A model generated the notes under the pieces. That model made no database searches and had not been told where the DNA came from. It worked only from the letters and a program-made list of their open reading frames with translations. DNA of 64,000 nucleotides from Atlantibacter subterraneus (lineage in GTDB: Bacteria; Pseudomonadota; Gammaproteobacteria; Enterobacterales; Enterobacteriaceae), in assembly GCF_007570865.1 (NCBI RefSeq), contig NZ_VLPS01000001.1:930001-994000 (forward strand), in the 5' to 3' direction. The first letter of the stretch is position 1. Every line of letters starts with the position of its first letter. Both the position numbers and the translations under genes were made by a program. Below are positions 34,315-44,027 of this stretch, piece by piece.

Positions 34315-36207
34315 ATGGCAATTACCAGACGTGATTTTCTTAACGGCGTGGCGATCGCTATCGCCGCCGGGCTTACGCCCCTGGACTGGGCGCGGGCGAA
34401 CGGTAAAAACAGCGCGTTAATTCAGGATGATTACTACCCCCCGGCATTAACGGGTTTACGCGGCAACCACCCCGGTTCATTTGAGACGGCGCATGCGGTG
34501 GGCCGTGAACAGCAACGCTTTGCCATTGACGGTTTACCGACAGAAGAGACATGGGATCTGGTGATTGTCGGCGGCGGGATCAGCGGTCTGGCCGCCGCTT
34601 GCTTCTGGCAGCAGCAGATGGGTAAACAGAGCAAAATTCTGGTGCTGGATAACCACGACGATTTTGGCGGCCACGCCAAACGCAACGAATTTACCGTCGA
34701 TGGCAAAACGCTGATTGCCTATGGCGGCAGCGAGTCATTCCAGTCGCCCGCCAATAACTTCAGCGACGAGGCGAATAAATTACTGGCCGACGTGGGGATC
34801 AGCGTTACCCGCATGAAGCAGGGATTTGACGTCAACTTTTACCCCGACCACAACATGAGCCGCGGCGTGTTTTTTGACAAAAAGAACTTTGGCGTAACAA
34901 AAATCGTCAGCGGCGACCCCGGACGGGCGGTTTCTGACGACATTCCTCACGACCGGCTTAATGGCCGGCCAATCGACGCGTTCATTAACGACTTTCCCCT
35001 GAGTGACGCGGACCGCAAAGCGCTGATCGATCTGCACGTTACTCCTTCCGACTACCTGGCGGGCATGACGGTGGAACAGAAAAGCGAGTGGCTGGATACC
35101 CACAGCTACCGCGAGTTTCTTTCCACTAAAGTGGGCTTAAGCCCCATGGCGGTGCTCTATTTCCAGCAGCGATCCAATGATTTTTTCGCTATCGGCATTG
35201 AAGGGATCACCTGTAGCGATGCCCGCGCCTGCGCACTGCCGGGCATGGAGGCGATGGGGCTACCGCCGCTGGACGGCGAAGCGCTCGCCGATCTGGAGGA
35301 ACCTTATGTGTATCACTTCCCGGATGGCAACGCCGGGCTGGCGCGCCTGCTGGTGAAGTATTTAATTCCGGACGCGTTGCCTGGCGCGACCATGGAGGAT
35401 TCTATTAAAGCGCGTCTCGACTATGCCGCGCTGGACAGGCCGGAAAACCCGACGCGTATTCGGCTCAGCAGCAGCGTCGTGAATGCCGCCAACACTCCGG
35501 AAGGCGTGGCGGTGACCTATTTACGCGACGGTAAACCGCACCGGGTAGTGGGCCGTAACGCGGTGATGGCGGGCTATAACATGATGATCCCGTTTATCGT
35601 GCCGGAAACGCCGGCGCAGCAGAAAGCCGATCTGCGCCTGAATGTGAAAGCGCCGCTGGTGTATACCAACGTGGTGGTCAGGAACTGGCGGGCTTTTCAG
35701 CAGCTCGGCATTCACGAATTTTATTCGCCCGCCGCCCCGTACAGCCGCGTGAAACTCGACTATCCGGTCAGTCTTGGCGGCTATCAGCATTCCGCATCGC
35801 CCGACGATCCGATGGTGCTGCATATGGTGTATGTGCCGACCTATCCCGGCAGCAATATGACCGCGCGCGAGCAATTTCACAAAGGGCGCGCATTTTTGCT
35901 GGGCACCGCGTTTGAGGAGCATGAAAAGATGGTGCGTGACCAGTTGCAGGAGATGCTGGGCGGCGCGGGTTTCGATCACCAGCGGGATATCGCGGGGATC
36001 ACGGTTAACCGCTGGGCGCATGGCTACGCCTATTACGCGACGGCGCTGTTTGACGATATGGAGGAGATGCCGACCATTGTCGAACGGGCCCGCCAGCCTG
36101 TCGGCCGCATCGCTATCGCGAATGCCGACGCCGACTGGGACGCCTATGCCCACACGGCTATCGATCAGGCCTGGCGAGCCGTTAACGAACTTAAGGCGAT
36201 GGGGTGA
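34315..36207 (+). CDS. Tat-exported FAD-dependent spermidine dehydrogenase-like oxidoreductase
   Basis: A 630-residue flavoprotein. A twin-arginine signal (TRRDFL at residues 4-9, then a hydrophobic stretch ending WARA) sends it folded to the periplasm. The FAD-binding Rossmann motif VIVGGGISGLAAA is at residues 83-95, followed by FGGHAKRNEF. The overall layout and length fit spermidine dehydrogenase (SpdH) of Pseudomonas and Citrobacter, which oxidises spermidine and passes electrons to a carrier, not to oxygen. The cytochrome c gene 4 bp downstream is the natural acceptor. Substrate assignment is by family resemblance. Confidence 0.75.
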   Translation: MAITRRDFLNGVAIAIAAGLTPLDWARANGKNSALIQDDYYPPALTGLRGNHPGSFETAHAVGREQQRFAIDGLPTEETWDLVIVGGGISGLAAACFWQQQMGKQSKILVLDNHDDFGGHAKRNEFTVDGKTLIAYGGSESFQSPANNFSDEANKLLADVGISVTRMKQGFDVNFYPDHNMSRGVFFDKKNFGVTKIVSGDPGRAVSDDIPHDRLNGRPIDAFINDFPLSDADRKALIDLHVTPSDYLAGMTVEQKSEWLDTHSYREFLSTKVGLSPMAVLYFQQRSNDFFAIGIEGITCSDARACALPGMEAMGLPPLDGEALADLEEPYVYHFPDGNAGLARLLVKYLIPDALPGATMEDSIKARLDYAALDRPENPTRIRLSSSVVNAANTPEGVAVTYLRDGKPHRVVGRNAVMAGYNMMIPFIVPETPAQQKADLRLNVKAPLVYTNVVVRNWRAFQQLGIHEFYSPAAPYSRVKLDYPVSLGGYQHSASPDDPMVLHMVYVPTYPGSNMTAREQFHKGRAFLLGTAFEEHEKMVRDQLQEMLGGAGFDHQRDIAGITVNRWAHGYAYYATALFDDMEEMPTIVERARQPVGRIAIANADADWDAYAHTAIDQAWRAVNELKAMG

Positions 36208-36211
36208 AATC

Positions 36212-37426
36212 ATGCGTAACTTACTGATTGTCACCGGACTGATGGTTTCCACCGCCAGCCTTGCGGCCCATCCTGAGGGAGAATACGTTGCGCGCGTGTC
36301 GGACTGTATAGCCTGTCATACCGCCGCCGGCGGCGCGCCGATGGCGGGCGGCAAAGCGTTCCCGACGCCGCTCGGCGATATCTACTCCACGAATATTACC
36401 CCTGACAAAACCCACGGCATCGGCAGCTACAGTTATGCTGATTTCGAAAAGGCGCTCCGCCAGGGAATAGCAAAAGACGGGCATCCGCTCTATCCGGCAA
36501 TGCCGTATCCTTCTTATGCCAAACTTTCCGATCCGGATTTGCGCGCGCTGTATGACTATATGATGCAGGACGTGCCGCCGGCGGCGACGGCTAACCGGGA
36601 ATCTGATATCCCCTGGCTACTCTCCGCGCGCTGGCCGCTGCATATCTGGAATGCCTTTTTTACCGATTCGCCGCAAACAGCCTCAACAAACGCATCGGAC
36701 GCCCTGAAACGCGGCGCTTATCTGGTCTCCGGGCCGGGACACTGCGGTGCCTGCCATACGCCGCGTGGTTTCGCGATGCAGGAAAAAGCCTATGACGACA
36801 GCGATGCCGCGTTTCTCAGTGGGGAAACCATTGACGGCTGGTATGCGCCGTCGTTACGCGGGCTTGACCTGTCGGCGGAGGAGTTAGCCTCGCTGTTGTT
36901 GATCGGACGCAGCAAGCACGCCGCGATTTCCGGGTCGATGAGCGAAGTGGTCACGCAAAGCACGCAATACCTGACTAAACCGGATGCCGATGCTATTGCG
37001 CAGTACCTTCTCAGCCTGAAAGCTGACGCGCCAACGCGCCAGACGAAAGCGAATCCGCACGCGGGGCAGTCCGATGCGGGTAAAACGGTTTATCTGCGTT
37101 ATTGCTCCACCTGTCATGGCGCGCAGGGTAAAGGCACCGACGATAATGTCCCGTCGTTGGTTAACAACCGCATGGTGCAGGCGGAAGATCCCAGCTCGCT
37201 GATCAGGGTCATTGTCGAAGGGGCTGAAACGCCCACCACCTGGGGCAATGTTTCTTACAAAATGCCAGCCTATCGCGGCACGCTTAACGACCAGCAGATC
37301 CGCGATGTCACCAATTACGTGCGGGGTACCTGGGGTAATAACGCCCCGCCAGCAGATGCCGGGGCGGTGTCGACGGTAAATAAGCGCGAAACGCGCCATG
37401 AGGGCGGCGCAGTCGCTACGCAGTAA
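36212..37426 (+). CDS. Three-heme periplasmic cytochrome c
   Basis: A 404-residue c-type cytochrome with signal peptide ending ASLAA. Three CxxCH heme sites are present: CIACH (Cys32/Cys35/His36), CGACH in the middle and CSTCH near residue 300. This three-heme plan is that of the cytochrome subunits of membrane-bound gluconate or alcohol dehydrogenases, which pass electrons to ubiquinone. Its ATG is 4 bp after the dehydrogenase stop (GGGGTGAAATC), so the two are one operon and probably one electron chain. A longer open frame upstream overlaps the dehydrogenase and is not real. Confidence 0.88.
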   Translation: MRNLLIVTGLMVSTASLAAHPEGEYVARVSDCIACHTAAGGAPMAGGKAFPTPLGDIYSTNITPDKTHGIGSYSYADFEKALRQGIAKDGHPLYPAMPYPSYAKLSDPDLRALYDYMMQDVPPAATANRESDIPWLLSARWPLHIWNAFFTDSPQTASTNASDALKRGAYLVSGPGHCGACHTPRGFAMQEKAYDDSDAAFLSGETIDGWYAPSLRGLDLSAEELASLLLIGRSKHAAISGSMSEVVTQSTQYLTKPDADAIAQYLLSLKADAPTRQTKANPHAGQSDAGKTVYLRYCSTCHGAQGKGTDDNVPSLVNNRMVQAEDPSSLIRVIVEGAETPTTWGNVSYKMPAYRGTLNDQQIRDVTNYVRGTWGNNAPPADAGAVSTVNKRETRHEGGAVATQ

Positions 37427-37617
37427 TAGGGTTAAAGGGCGCGACGCGGGTCATGCGACGCGCCCGGGTAAAGTAATAATAAAAAATTCCTTCGCATAAT
37501 TAGAATCCCCTTCATGATAAATCTAATTAAATCATTTTAGTTCAATTATTTAATTGGTGTCATCGTGACATTTCGCCAACCCGCTGTGACGATTTGACTT
37601 ACATAACGCGTATCTCA

Positions 37618-37660
37618 CGTGACAACTTTCACAGCAAAGGAATAAAATATTCCTTATACT
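37618..37660 (+). promoter_or_regulatory. CRP site and promoter of murQP
   Basis: CGTGA-CAACTT-TCACA at 37618-37633 is a one-mismatch CRP site. A -10 hexamer TATACT lies at 37655-37660; with transcription starting near 37667 the CRP centre is at about -41.5, the class II position. E. coli murQP is also CRP-dependent. Confidence 0.75.
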
Positions 37661-37688
37661 GCACACATCTTTGCATTGCGAGGCCGCT

Positions 37689-38591
37689 ATGAATATTGAT
37701 TTAAGCAATCTGATAACCGAACGCCGCAACCCGGCGAGCAACAACATTGATACGCTCTCCACGCTGGAGATGCTGACCGTGATCAATAACGAAGACCGCC
37801 GCGTGCCGGAGGCGATTACGCCTTATCTGCCGCAAATCGCCCAACTGGTGGACCGCGTGGCGCAGGCGTTTGCTGAGGGCGGGCGGTTGATTTATATCGG
37901 CGCAGGCACGTCTGGCCGCCTCGGCATTCTGGATGCCAGCGAATGCCCGCCGACGTTCGGCACCCGGCCCGAGCAGGTTGTAGGGATTATCGCGGGCGGC
38001 CATAAAGCCATTTTAAGCGCGGTGGAGAATGTTGAGGATAATCGCGAGCAGGGCGCAGCGGATTTGAAAGCGCTGAACTTCAGCGCGAAAGATGTGCTGG
38101 TGGGCCTCGCGGCGAGCGGCAGAACGCCTTACGTTTTAGGCGCGATGGCCTGGGCGAAATCGCTGAATGCCAGCGTTGCGGTGGTGAGCTGCAATCCGCA
38201 AAGTGAAATGGCGGCGCTGGCGGATATCGCAATTACGCCCGCTGTTGGCCCTGAAGTGGTCACCGGTTCGACCCGTCTGAAAGCGGGCACCGCCCAGAAA
38301 CTGGTGCTGAATATGATCACCACCGGAGCGATGATCCGCAGCGGCAAGGTTTACAGCAATCTGATGGTGGATGTGGAAGCCACTAACGCCAAGCTGATTG
38401 AACGGCAGATTTCTATCGTTATGGATGCCACCGATTGCGATCGCGATACGGCGCAGGCGGCGCTCCAGCAGTGCAACCGCCATTGTAAAACCGCCATTGT
38501 AATGGTGCTGACGGGCCTTGACGCCGCGCAGGCTGGCGCGGTGCTGGAACAAAATAACGGATTTATTCGCCTGGCGTTACACAACGCGTAA
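37689..38591 (+). CDS. murQ: N-acetylmuramic acid 6-phosphate etherase MurQ
   Basis: A 300-residue SIS-domain enzyme that removes the lactyl ether from MurNAc-6-phosphate to give GlcNAc-6-phosphate and D-lactate in peptidoglycan recycling. Family motifs are [31 protein letters not shown] and [14 protein letters not shown] start at the ATG at 37689 (GAGG 7 nt upstream); the open frame begins six codons earlier. murP follows after 10 bp. No murR repressor gene lies beside it, unlike in E. coli. Confidence 0.95.
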   Translation: MNIDLSNLITERRNPASNNIDTLSTLEMLTVINNEDRRVPEAITPYLPQIAQLVDRVAQAFAEGGRLIYIGAGTSGRLGILDASECPPTFGTRPEQVVGIIAGGHKAILSAVENVEDNREQGAADLKALNFSAKDVLVGLAASGRTPYVLGAMAWAKSLNASVAVVSCNPQSEMAALADIAITPAVGPEVVTGSTRLKAGTAQKLVLNMITTGAMIRSGKVYSNLMVDVEATNAKLIERQISIVMDATDCDRDTAQAALQQCNRHCKTAIVMVLTGLDAAQAGAVLEQNNGFIRLALHNA

Positions 38592-38601
38592 AGGAAAAAA
38601 A

Positions 38602-40047
38602 ATGGCAAAAATAACCAGCGAGATGATAGCGCGAATTACTGACGCGGTTGGCGGTGGCGCAAACGTGGCGCAATGCGGCAACTGCATGACCCGGCTGCGG
38701 CTGACGTTGCGCGACGATAGCCGTGCCGACGTCGCAGCGATTCGCCAGATTCCTGGCGTGCTGGGCGTGATTGAAAGCGATGAGCAGTTCCAGATCGTAC
38801 TCGGGCCCGGTAAAGCCCAGGCGGCAGCGGAAATGATGAATCACTATCTGGAAAGTACGCCCGTCGAAACCGTCAGCGAGAGCCAGAGCCTGGAAGCCAT
38901 CGCGGCGCAGAAAAAGCAGCAGCTAAAGGGCAAGCAGACCAGCAGCGTACAGAAGTTTTTGGCGAAGTTCGCCACCATTTTTACGCCGCTGATCCCGGGT
39001 TTTATCGCCGTGGGGTTGCTGCTGGGATTCGCAACGCTGGCCGAGCAAATCTTCGTGCTGGGCAAACCGTCACCCAACGGCACGCTGGTTGAAACCATCA
39101 GCTATATGAAAGTGTTCAGCAAAGGGATGTTTACCTTTCTGAGCATCCTGATTGGCTACAACGCGCAAAAAGCGTTTGGCGGATCGGGCGTCAACGGGGC
39201 GATTATCGCAGCGCTGTTTGTGCTCGGCTACAACCCTGACGCTACCGTGGGCTTCTATTCCGGCATCTCTTCGTTCTTTGGCCACAGCATCGATCCGCGC
39301 GGCAACATCATCGGCGTGCTGATTGCCGCTATCCTTGGTGCGTGGGTGGAGAAGCGGGTGCGCAGCATTATGCCTGCCAATCTGGATATGATCTTAACCT
39401 CCGCCGTGACGCTGCTGATTATGGGCGCGGTGACCTTTATCGTGATTATGCCGGTGGGCGGTTATCTGTTCAGCGGTATGTCCTGGCTGTTCCTGCACCT
39501 AAACGGCAACCCGTTTGGTTCGGCGGTGCTGGCAGGGCTGTTCCTGTTGGCGGTGATGTTCGGCGTGCATCAGGGATTTGTGCCAGTCTATTTCGCGCTG
39601 ATGGAAGCGCAGGGCTTCAACTCGCTGTTTACCATTCTGGCGATGGCCGGGGGCGGACAGGTTGGGGCGGCGCTGGCGTTATACGCGCGTGCCAATAAAG
39701 AGGCGCTGCTGCGTACCCAAATTAAAGGCGCGATTATTCCGGGTATCCTGGGCATCGGCGAGCCGCTGATTTATGGCGTAACGCTGCCGCGCGTGAAGCC
39801 GTTTATCACCGCCTGTCTCGGCGGGGCCTGCGGCGGATTCTTTATTGGGTTGGTGGCCTGGATGGGGCTGCCGGTGGGGCTGAATACCGTGTTTGGTCCG
39901 TCGGGGCTGGTGGCGCTGCCGCTAATGACCTCGGGCAGCGGCATTTACGCCGGAATGGCGGTATATGCGGCGGGCTTGCTGGTGGCTTATCTGTCCGGGT
40001 TTATTCTGACATGGCTGTTCGGCAGTAAAAATATCGATTTGAGTTAA
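38602..40047 (+). CDS. murP: MurNAc-specific PTS enzyme IIBC MurP
   Basis: A 481-residue PTS permease that takes up N-acetylmuramic acid and phosphorylates it. The EIIB domain is N-terminal with phosphorylated Cys28 in [12 protein letters not shown]; the EIIC domain (about ten helices) starts near residue 115, with the substrate motif [14 protein letters not shown]. There is no EIIA domain, so EIIA-Glc must serve it, as in E. coli. Its ATG follows AAGGAAAAAAA. It forms the murQP operon. Confidence 0.94.
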   Translation: MAKITSEMIARITDAVGGGANVAQCGNCMTRLRLTLRDDSRADVAAIRQIPGVLGVIESDEQFQIVLGPGKAQAAAEMMNHYLESTPVETVSESQSLEAIAAQKKQQLKGKQTSSVQKFLAKFATIFTPLIPGFIAVGLLLGFATLAEQIFVLGKPSPNGTLVETISYMKVFSKGMFTFLSILIGYNAQKAFGGSGVNGAIIAALFVLGYNPDATVGFYSGISSFFGHSIDPRGNIIGVLIAAILGAWVEKRVRSIMPANLDMILTSAVTLLIMGAVTFIVIMPVGGYLFSGMSWLFLHLNGNPFGSAVLAGLFLLAVMFGVHQGFVPVYFALMEAQGFNSLFTILAMAGGGQVGAALALYARANKEALLRTQIKGAIIPGILGIGEPLIYGVTLPRVKPFITACLGGACGGFFIGLVAWMGLPVGLNTVFGPSGLVALPLMTSGSGIYAGMAVYAAGLLVAYLSGFILTWLFGSKNIDLS

Positions 40048-40082
40048 GCGTATTCCTCCGGCACCAGGCCGGAGGAAGGGCG

Positions 40083-40385
40083 TTACTGCGGCTCGTTCTG
40101 CGAGCCATCCTGCGCCGCTGGCGGGTTGCCCGGCGCGTTACCGCTGCTGGTGCGGGTATAGAGGATTTTGTGCGTGTCGTTGGCGCAATGTCCCACCACC
40201 TGCGCATCCACCTGATCAACCTGATCGCCAGGCACAATCGTTAAGCTAAAGCTGGTTTCCGGAACGCCATTATTAATGATTCGCTGCTGAATGTCGGCTT
40301 TCACCCGTTCGCACGACTCAGGCGCGGCAAACGCCGGTGCTGCGGAAATTAACAAACAGGCGCTAATCCAGGATAAACGCTTCAT
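40083..40385 (-). CDS. ynfD: Periplasmic DUF1161 protein YnfD
   Basis: A 100-residue exported protein. The signal peptide is removed after PAFA (residue 20); the DUF1161 core follows: SCERVKADIQQRI, FSLTIVPGDQ and VVGHCANDTHKILYTR, with two cysteines likely in a disulfide. Function is unknown. It lies next to ynfC and divergent from it, as in E. coli. The tail is rich in Asn, Pro, Gln and Ser and is variable in the family. Confidence 0.85.
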   Translation of the reverse strand: MKRLSWISACLLISAAPAFAAPESCERVKADIQQRIINNGVPETSFSLTIVPGDQVDQVDAQVVGHCANDTHKILYTRTSSGNAPGNPPAAQDGSQNEPQ

Positions 40386-40494
40386 ATCAGCCTCCTTTTT
40401 GGTAGGGCTCAGGTCTAAGCATAGCAGCCATAGTGTAAATCTCTGTATTTGCTTATATCATAAGCGTTGTTTTCAGACGGGAGGAAGCCCACGC

Positions 40495-41205
40495 GTGAAG
40501 CCACAGATCCTGATAATAGCGTTAACGGCAGCCCTCAGCGGCTGTGATAATTCGCAAGGGCCGATTGCCTATACGCCTGAAATGGCAAGTTTTTCGAATG
40601 AGTTTGATTTTGATCCGCTGCGCGGGCCGGTCAAGGACTTCAGCCAGACGCTGCTCAATGACAAGGGTGAAGTGACCCGTCGCATTAGCGCGACGCTATC
40701 GGAAGAAGGGTGCTTCGATTCCCTGGAGTTTCACGATCTGGATGCCAATACCGGCGCAGCGCTGGTACTGGACGCAAACTATTATCTTGAAGCCAACTCC
40801 GGTGAAAAGCGGGTAAAGCTCCAGGGCAAATGCCAGCTGGCTGAATTACCGGCTATCGGGTTGCTGTATGATACCGATGATAACGGGTTCGTGGTGGCGG
40901 CACGCGGTAAAGAGACCACCATAAACTACCGGTACGATGAAGAAGGTTATCCGCTGGGCAAAAAGACCCAGGCGAAGGCTTCGACGCTGGCGGTGGAGGC
41001 CAAAGCGCCCACCGATAAGCGCAAGAAACTCGATTATCAGTCGGTCAGTACGCTCAACGATAAAGCCATCGCGCGCGCTAAGCAGGCCTGTAAATACGAT
41101 AGCTATTTTAATCCGGTAAGCTGCACGCTGGATATTACCGATGAGAGCGTCACGCCACCCTCGCTACAGCATTTCACCATCAAAAACACCATTGAATACT
41201 ACTGA
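40495..41205 (+). CDS. ynfC: Lipoprotein YnfC (UPF0257)
   Basis: A 236-residue lipoprotein, the same length as E. coli YnfC. The lipobox is L14-S-G-C17; the following SFSNEFDFDPLRGPVKDFSQT is strongly conserved. Asp18 after the lipid-bearing cysteine is the inner-membrane retention signal. The start is GTG at 40495, 9 nt after GGAGG; the upstream open frame overlaps ynfD and is not real. Function is unknown. Confidence 0.92.
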   Translation: MKPQILIIALTAALSGCDNSQGPIAYTPEMASFSNEFDFDPLRGPVKDFSQTLLNDKGEVTRRISATLSEEGCFDSLEFHDLDANTGAALVLDANYYLEANSGEKRVKLQGKCQLAELPAIGLLYDTDDNGFVVAARGKETTINYRYDEEGYPLGKKTQAKASTLAVEAKAPTDKRKKLDYQSVSTLNDKAIARAKQACKYDSYFNPVSCTLDITDESVTPPSLQHFTIKNTIEYY

Positions 41206-41231
41206 ACCCGCGGCCACGCCGCGGGAAGGGC

Positions 41232-41789
41232 TTACTGCGCGGTAGGCTTTAAAATACTGCCCTGGGTTTTGTGTTCCGCCAGGTATTGATGCTGGAAAAT
41301 GCACATCCGGATGGTGTTGCGGTATTCGCCGTTAATAAAGAACTCATGTACCAGTTCGCCCTCTACCGTAAAGCCTAGCTTGCGATAGATATGGATGGCT
41401 TTGACGTTCTCTTTATCGACGATTAAGTACAGTTTATAGAGATTCAGCACCGTAAAGCCGTAATCCATCGCCAGTTTAGCTGCACGCGACGCCAGGCCTT
41501 TGCCCTGATGCTCCGGAGAGATGATGATTTGAAACTCGGCGCGGCGGTGAACGTGGTTAATCTCCACCAGCTCCACTAATCCGGCCTTATCGCCGTCGCA
41601 CTCTACCACAAAGCGCCGCTCGCTCTGGTCGTGGATATGCTTGTCATACAGATCGGAAAGCTCCACGAAGGCTTCGTAGGGTTCTTCGAACCAGTAGCGC
41701 ATCACGCTGGCGTTGTTATCAAGCTGGTGAACGAAGCGCAAATCTTCCCGCTCAAGCGGACGAAGTTTGACGGAATACTCGCTGGGCAT
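41232..41789 (-). CDS. speG: Spermidine N1-acetyltransferase SpeG
   Basis: A 185-residue GNAT enzyme that acetylates spermidine and spermine, so lowering free polyamine. The acetyl-CoA loop is [14 protein letters not shown]; the polyamine allosteric-site region and [19 protein letters not shown] match E. coli SpeG. The C-terminal LKPTAQ tail is short. It keeps its place between ynfC and ynfB. The spermidine exporter mdtJI and a spermidine dehydrogenase-like gene occur in the same window. Confidence 0.95.
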   Translation of the reverse strand: MPSEYSVKLRPLEREDLRFVHQLDNNASVMRYWFEEPYEAFVELSDLYDKHIHDQSERRFVVECDGDKAGLVELVEINHVHRRAEFQIIISPEHQGKGLASRAAKLAMDYGFTVLNLYKLYLIVDKENVKAIHIYRKLGFTVEGELVHEFFINGEYRNTIRMCIFQHQYLAEHKTQGSILKPTAQ

Positions 41790-41842
41790 GGTAAATCCTT
41801 TTTAAGCAGGTGAAACAAGGGCCCCCGTGGGAGCCCTGAGTA

Positions 41843-42178
41843 TTACGGCGTAATCTGGCGGCCTGTGCGACGATCCAGGCAGCGAAGGGTGTTCGGTTCC
41901 CAGTAAGCGTTTAAATTGGCGCTTTGCTGGCATTTATCCTGGGCGTCGAAAGCGACGTCCGCTTTATCCCACTCTTTTTCTGCGCGTTTATTCACTTTCT
42001 GGCGCAGCGAGCGCGTGTCATTCCATTGCTCTTTATCCATCGCCGCGTTCTGGCGGGATTGCGCGCTGTCACCGGATTCGATGATCAGCCTGTCGGTCTG
42101 CGCATGGAGCGGCGAAGCGATGGTAAACACACCAGCCAGCAACATCAGCACTGCAGATTTGCTAAGGAGGTTTTTCAT
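41843..42178 (-). CDS. ynfB: Periplasmic protein YnfB (UPF0482)
   Basis: A 111-residue exported protein. The signal peptide ends SPLHA (about residue 26); the mature part carries the UPF0482 core [20 protein letters not shown] and two cysteines ([14 protein letters not shown]). I start at [10 protein letters not shown] (42178); the open frame runs 28 codons further without family support. Function is unknown. Its place next to speG and ynfA is as in E. coli. Confidence 0.9.
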   Translation of the reverse strand: MKNLLSKSAVLMLLAGVFTIASPLHAQTDRLIIESGDSAQSRQNAAMDKEQWNDTRSLRQKVNKRAEKEWDKADVAFDAQDKCQQSANLNAYWEPNTLRCLDRRTGRQITP

Positions 42179-42293
42179 CCTGGTTTCCTTTCTGGTTGAA
42201 CAGTACATATCGGTGTCCCGACGCTTTTTATTATACCATTGCCGCGTAACAGAGCAGCACACTCAAACGCTATTATCAGGATTTTCCTTCAAC

Positions 42294-42620
42294 ATGATCA
42301 AAACAACCCTGCTGTTTTTCGCCACCGCGCTGGCTGAAATTATTGGCTGCTTTCTTCCCTGGCTGTGGCTGCGGCGCGGCGCGAGCATCTGGCTGTTGTT
42401 GCCCGCGGGGCTGTCGCTGGCGGTATTTGTCTGGCTGTTGACCCTGCATCCTGCAGCAAGTGGCCGCGTTTATGCGGCTTACGGCGGCGTCTATGTGATG
42501 ACCGCGCTGCTGTGGTTGCGGGTGGTGGACGGCGTCAAACTCAGCGTTTATGACTGGCTCGGGGCGGGGATCGCCCTGTGCGGCATGCTGATCATCGTCG
42601 TGGGCTGGGGCCGCGCATAA
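42294..42620 (+). CDS. ynfA: Inner-membrane protein YnfA (UPF0060, SMR-like)
   Basis: A 108-residue four-helix membrane protein of the UPF0060 family, related in fold to SMR exporters. Conserved segments are [20 protein letters not shown] with the helix-1 glutamate, [20 protein letters not shown] and [13 protein letters not shown]. Drug-efflux activity has been proposed for some homologues. The ATG at 42294 is supported by family length; the longer frame that overlaps ynfB is not real. Confidence 0.93.
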   Translation: MIKTTLLFFATALAEIIGCFLPWLWLRRGASIWLLLPAGLSLAVFVWLLTLHPAASGRVYAAYGGVYVMTALLWLRVVDGVKLSVYDWLGAGIALCGMLIIVVGWGRA

Positions 42621-42660
42621 CCCAATTTCGCTGAAAAAATAAGCAGGTCACCAAACTGTT

Positions 42661-42703
42661 TGTGACTGCACTCATACTTTTACGATCTTCATACTTGTAT
42701 GGT
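42661..42703 (+). promoter_or_regulatory. rspA promoter with CRP site and a GntR-type dyad
   Basis: TGTGA-CTGCAC-TCATA at 42661-42676 is a CRP-like site (one mismatch). The perfect dyad CATAC-TT-GTATG at 42690-42701 overlaps a TATGGT -10 (42698-42703). A start near 42710 would put CRP at about -41.5. The dyad resembles FCD-type GntR operators and is a candidate RspR site. Confidence 0.6.
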
Positions 42704-42767
42704 AGTAGCTCAGTTGCGTAAATTGAAGGCAACTTAATACATGCCGTTCACGTTGTAAGGAAAAACC

Positions 42768-43982
42768 ATGAAGATCGTCAGTGCTGAAGTTTTTGTGACC
42801 TGTCCTGGGCGCAACTTTGTCACCTTAAAAATCACTACCGACAGCGGATTAACCGGGTTAGGGGATGCCACGCTCAATGGCCGCGAGCTGTCCGTAGCGT
42901 CATATCTGAAAGATCATCTGTGCCCGCAGCTGGTGGGACGTGATGCGCACCGCATCGAAGATATCTGGCAGTTTTTCTATAAGGGCGCGTACTGGCGTCG
43001 CGGCCCGGTAACCATGTCGGCCATTTCCGCCATCGACATGGCGCTGTGGGACATCAAAGCCAAAGCCGCCAATATGCCGCTGTATCAGCTGCTGGGCGGC
43101 GCATCCCGGGAAGGAGTGATGGTTTATTGCCACACCACCGGCCACAGCATCGACGAAGTGCTGGAAGACTACGCCCGCCATAAAGAGATGGGCTTTAAGG
43201 CCATCCGCGTACAGTGCGGCGTGCCGGGTATGAAAACCACCTACGGGATGGCGAAGGGGAAAGGTCTGGCCTACGAGCCGGCGACCAAAGGCGATTGGCC
43301 GGAAGAACAGTTGTGGTCAACCGAAAAATATCTCGACTTCACCCCGAAACTGTTTGAAGCGGTACGCAGCAAGTTCGGCTTTAATGAACACTTGCTGCAC
43401 GATATGCACCATCGCCTGACGCCAATCGAAGCCGCGCGCTTCGGCAAGAGCGTAGAGCAGCACCGTCTGTTCTGGATGGAAGACCCCACTCCAGCCGAAA
43501 ACCAGGAATGCTTCCGCCTGATCCGCCAGCACACCGTCACGCCAATCGCGGTGGGCGAAGTGTTCAACAGCATCTGGGACTGCAAGCAGCTCATCGAAGA
43601 ACAGCTGATCGATTATATCCGCACCACCATTACCCACGCGGGCGGCATCACCGGCATGCGCCGAATTGCCGATTTCGCCTCCCTGTACCAGGTGCGTACC
43701 GGTTCTCACGGCCCGTCGGATCTCTCGCCGGTCTGCATGGCGGCGGCGCTGCATTTCGACCTGTGGGTGCCTAACTTCGGGGTACAGGAATATATGGGCT
43801 ATTCCGAGCAGATGCTTGAAGTATTCCCGCACAACTGGACCTTTGATAATGGCTATATGCATCCGGGCGACAAGCCGGGTCTGGGCATCGAATTTGATGA
43901 AAAACTGGCGGCGAAATATCCCTACGAGCCTGCCTATTTGCCGGTAGCCCGTCTTGAAGACGGCACGTTGTGGAACTGGTAA
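42768..43982 (+). CDS. rspA: Mannonate dehydratase RspA (ManD subgroup, enolase superfamily)
   Basis: A 404-residue enolase-superfamily protein. Metal ligands Asp212 (LLHDMHH), Glu238 (WMEDPTP) and Glu264 (AVGEVFN), plus Arg147, Tyr159 and His214, match the ManD active site, so it should dehydrate D-mannonate to 2-keto-3-deoxygluconate. E. coli RspA was first named for starvation sensing and has weak ManD activity in vitro. Here it leads a hexuronate operon (uxaC 45 bp downstream), which supports a true catabolic role. Confidence 0.92.
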   Translation: MKIVSAEVFVTCPGRNFVTLKITTDSGLTGLGDATLNGRELSVASYLKDHLCPQLVGRDAHRIEDIWQFFYKGAYWRRGPVTMSAISAIDMALWDIKAKAANMPLYQLLGGASREGVMVYCHTTGHSIDEVLEDYARHKEMGFKAIRVQCGVPGMKTTYGMAKGKGLAYEPATKGDWPEEQLWSTEKYLDFTPKLFEAVRSKFGFNEHLLHDMHHRLTPIEAARFGKSVEQHRLFWMEDPTPAENQECFRLIRQHTVTPIAVGEVFNSIWDCKQLIEEQLIDYIRTTITHAGGITGMRRIADFASLYQVRTGSHGPSDLSPVCMAAALHFDLWVPNFGVQEYMGYSEQMLEVFPHNWTFDNGYMHPGDKPGLGIEFDEKLAAKYPYEPAYLPVARLEDGTLWNW

Positions 43983-44027
43983 GCCCTGACGATTAATTCA
44001 ATCCATGCTCAGGAATGGAGAGCAGTC

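Noticed and set aside
40055-40075. Terminator between murP and ynfD
   Set aside because: The stem CCTCCGGC/GCCGGAGG is good, but there is no T-tract on either strand.
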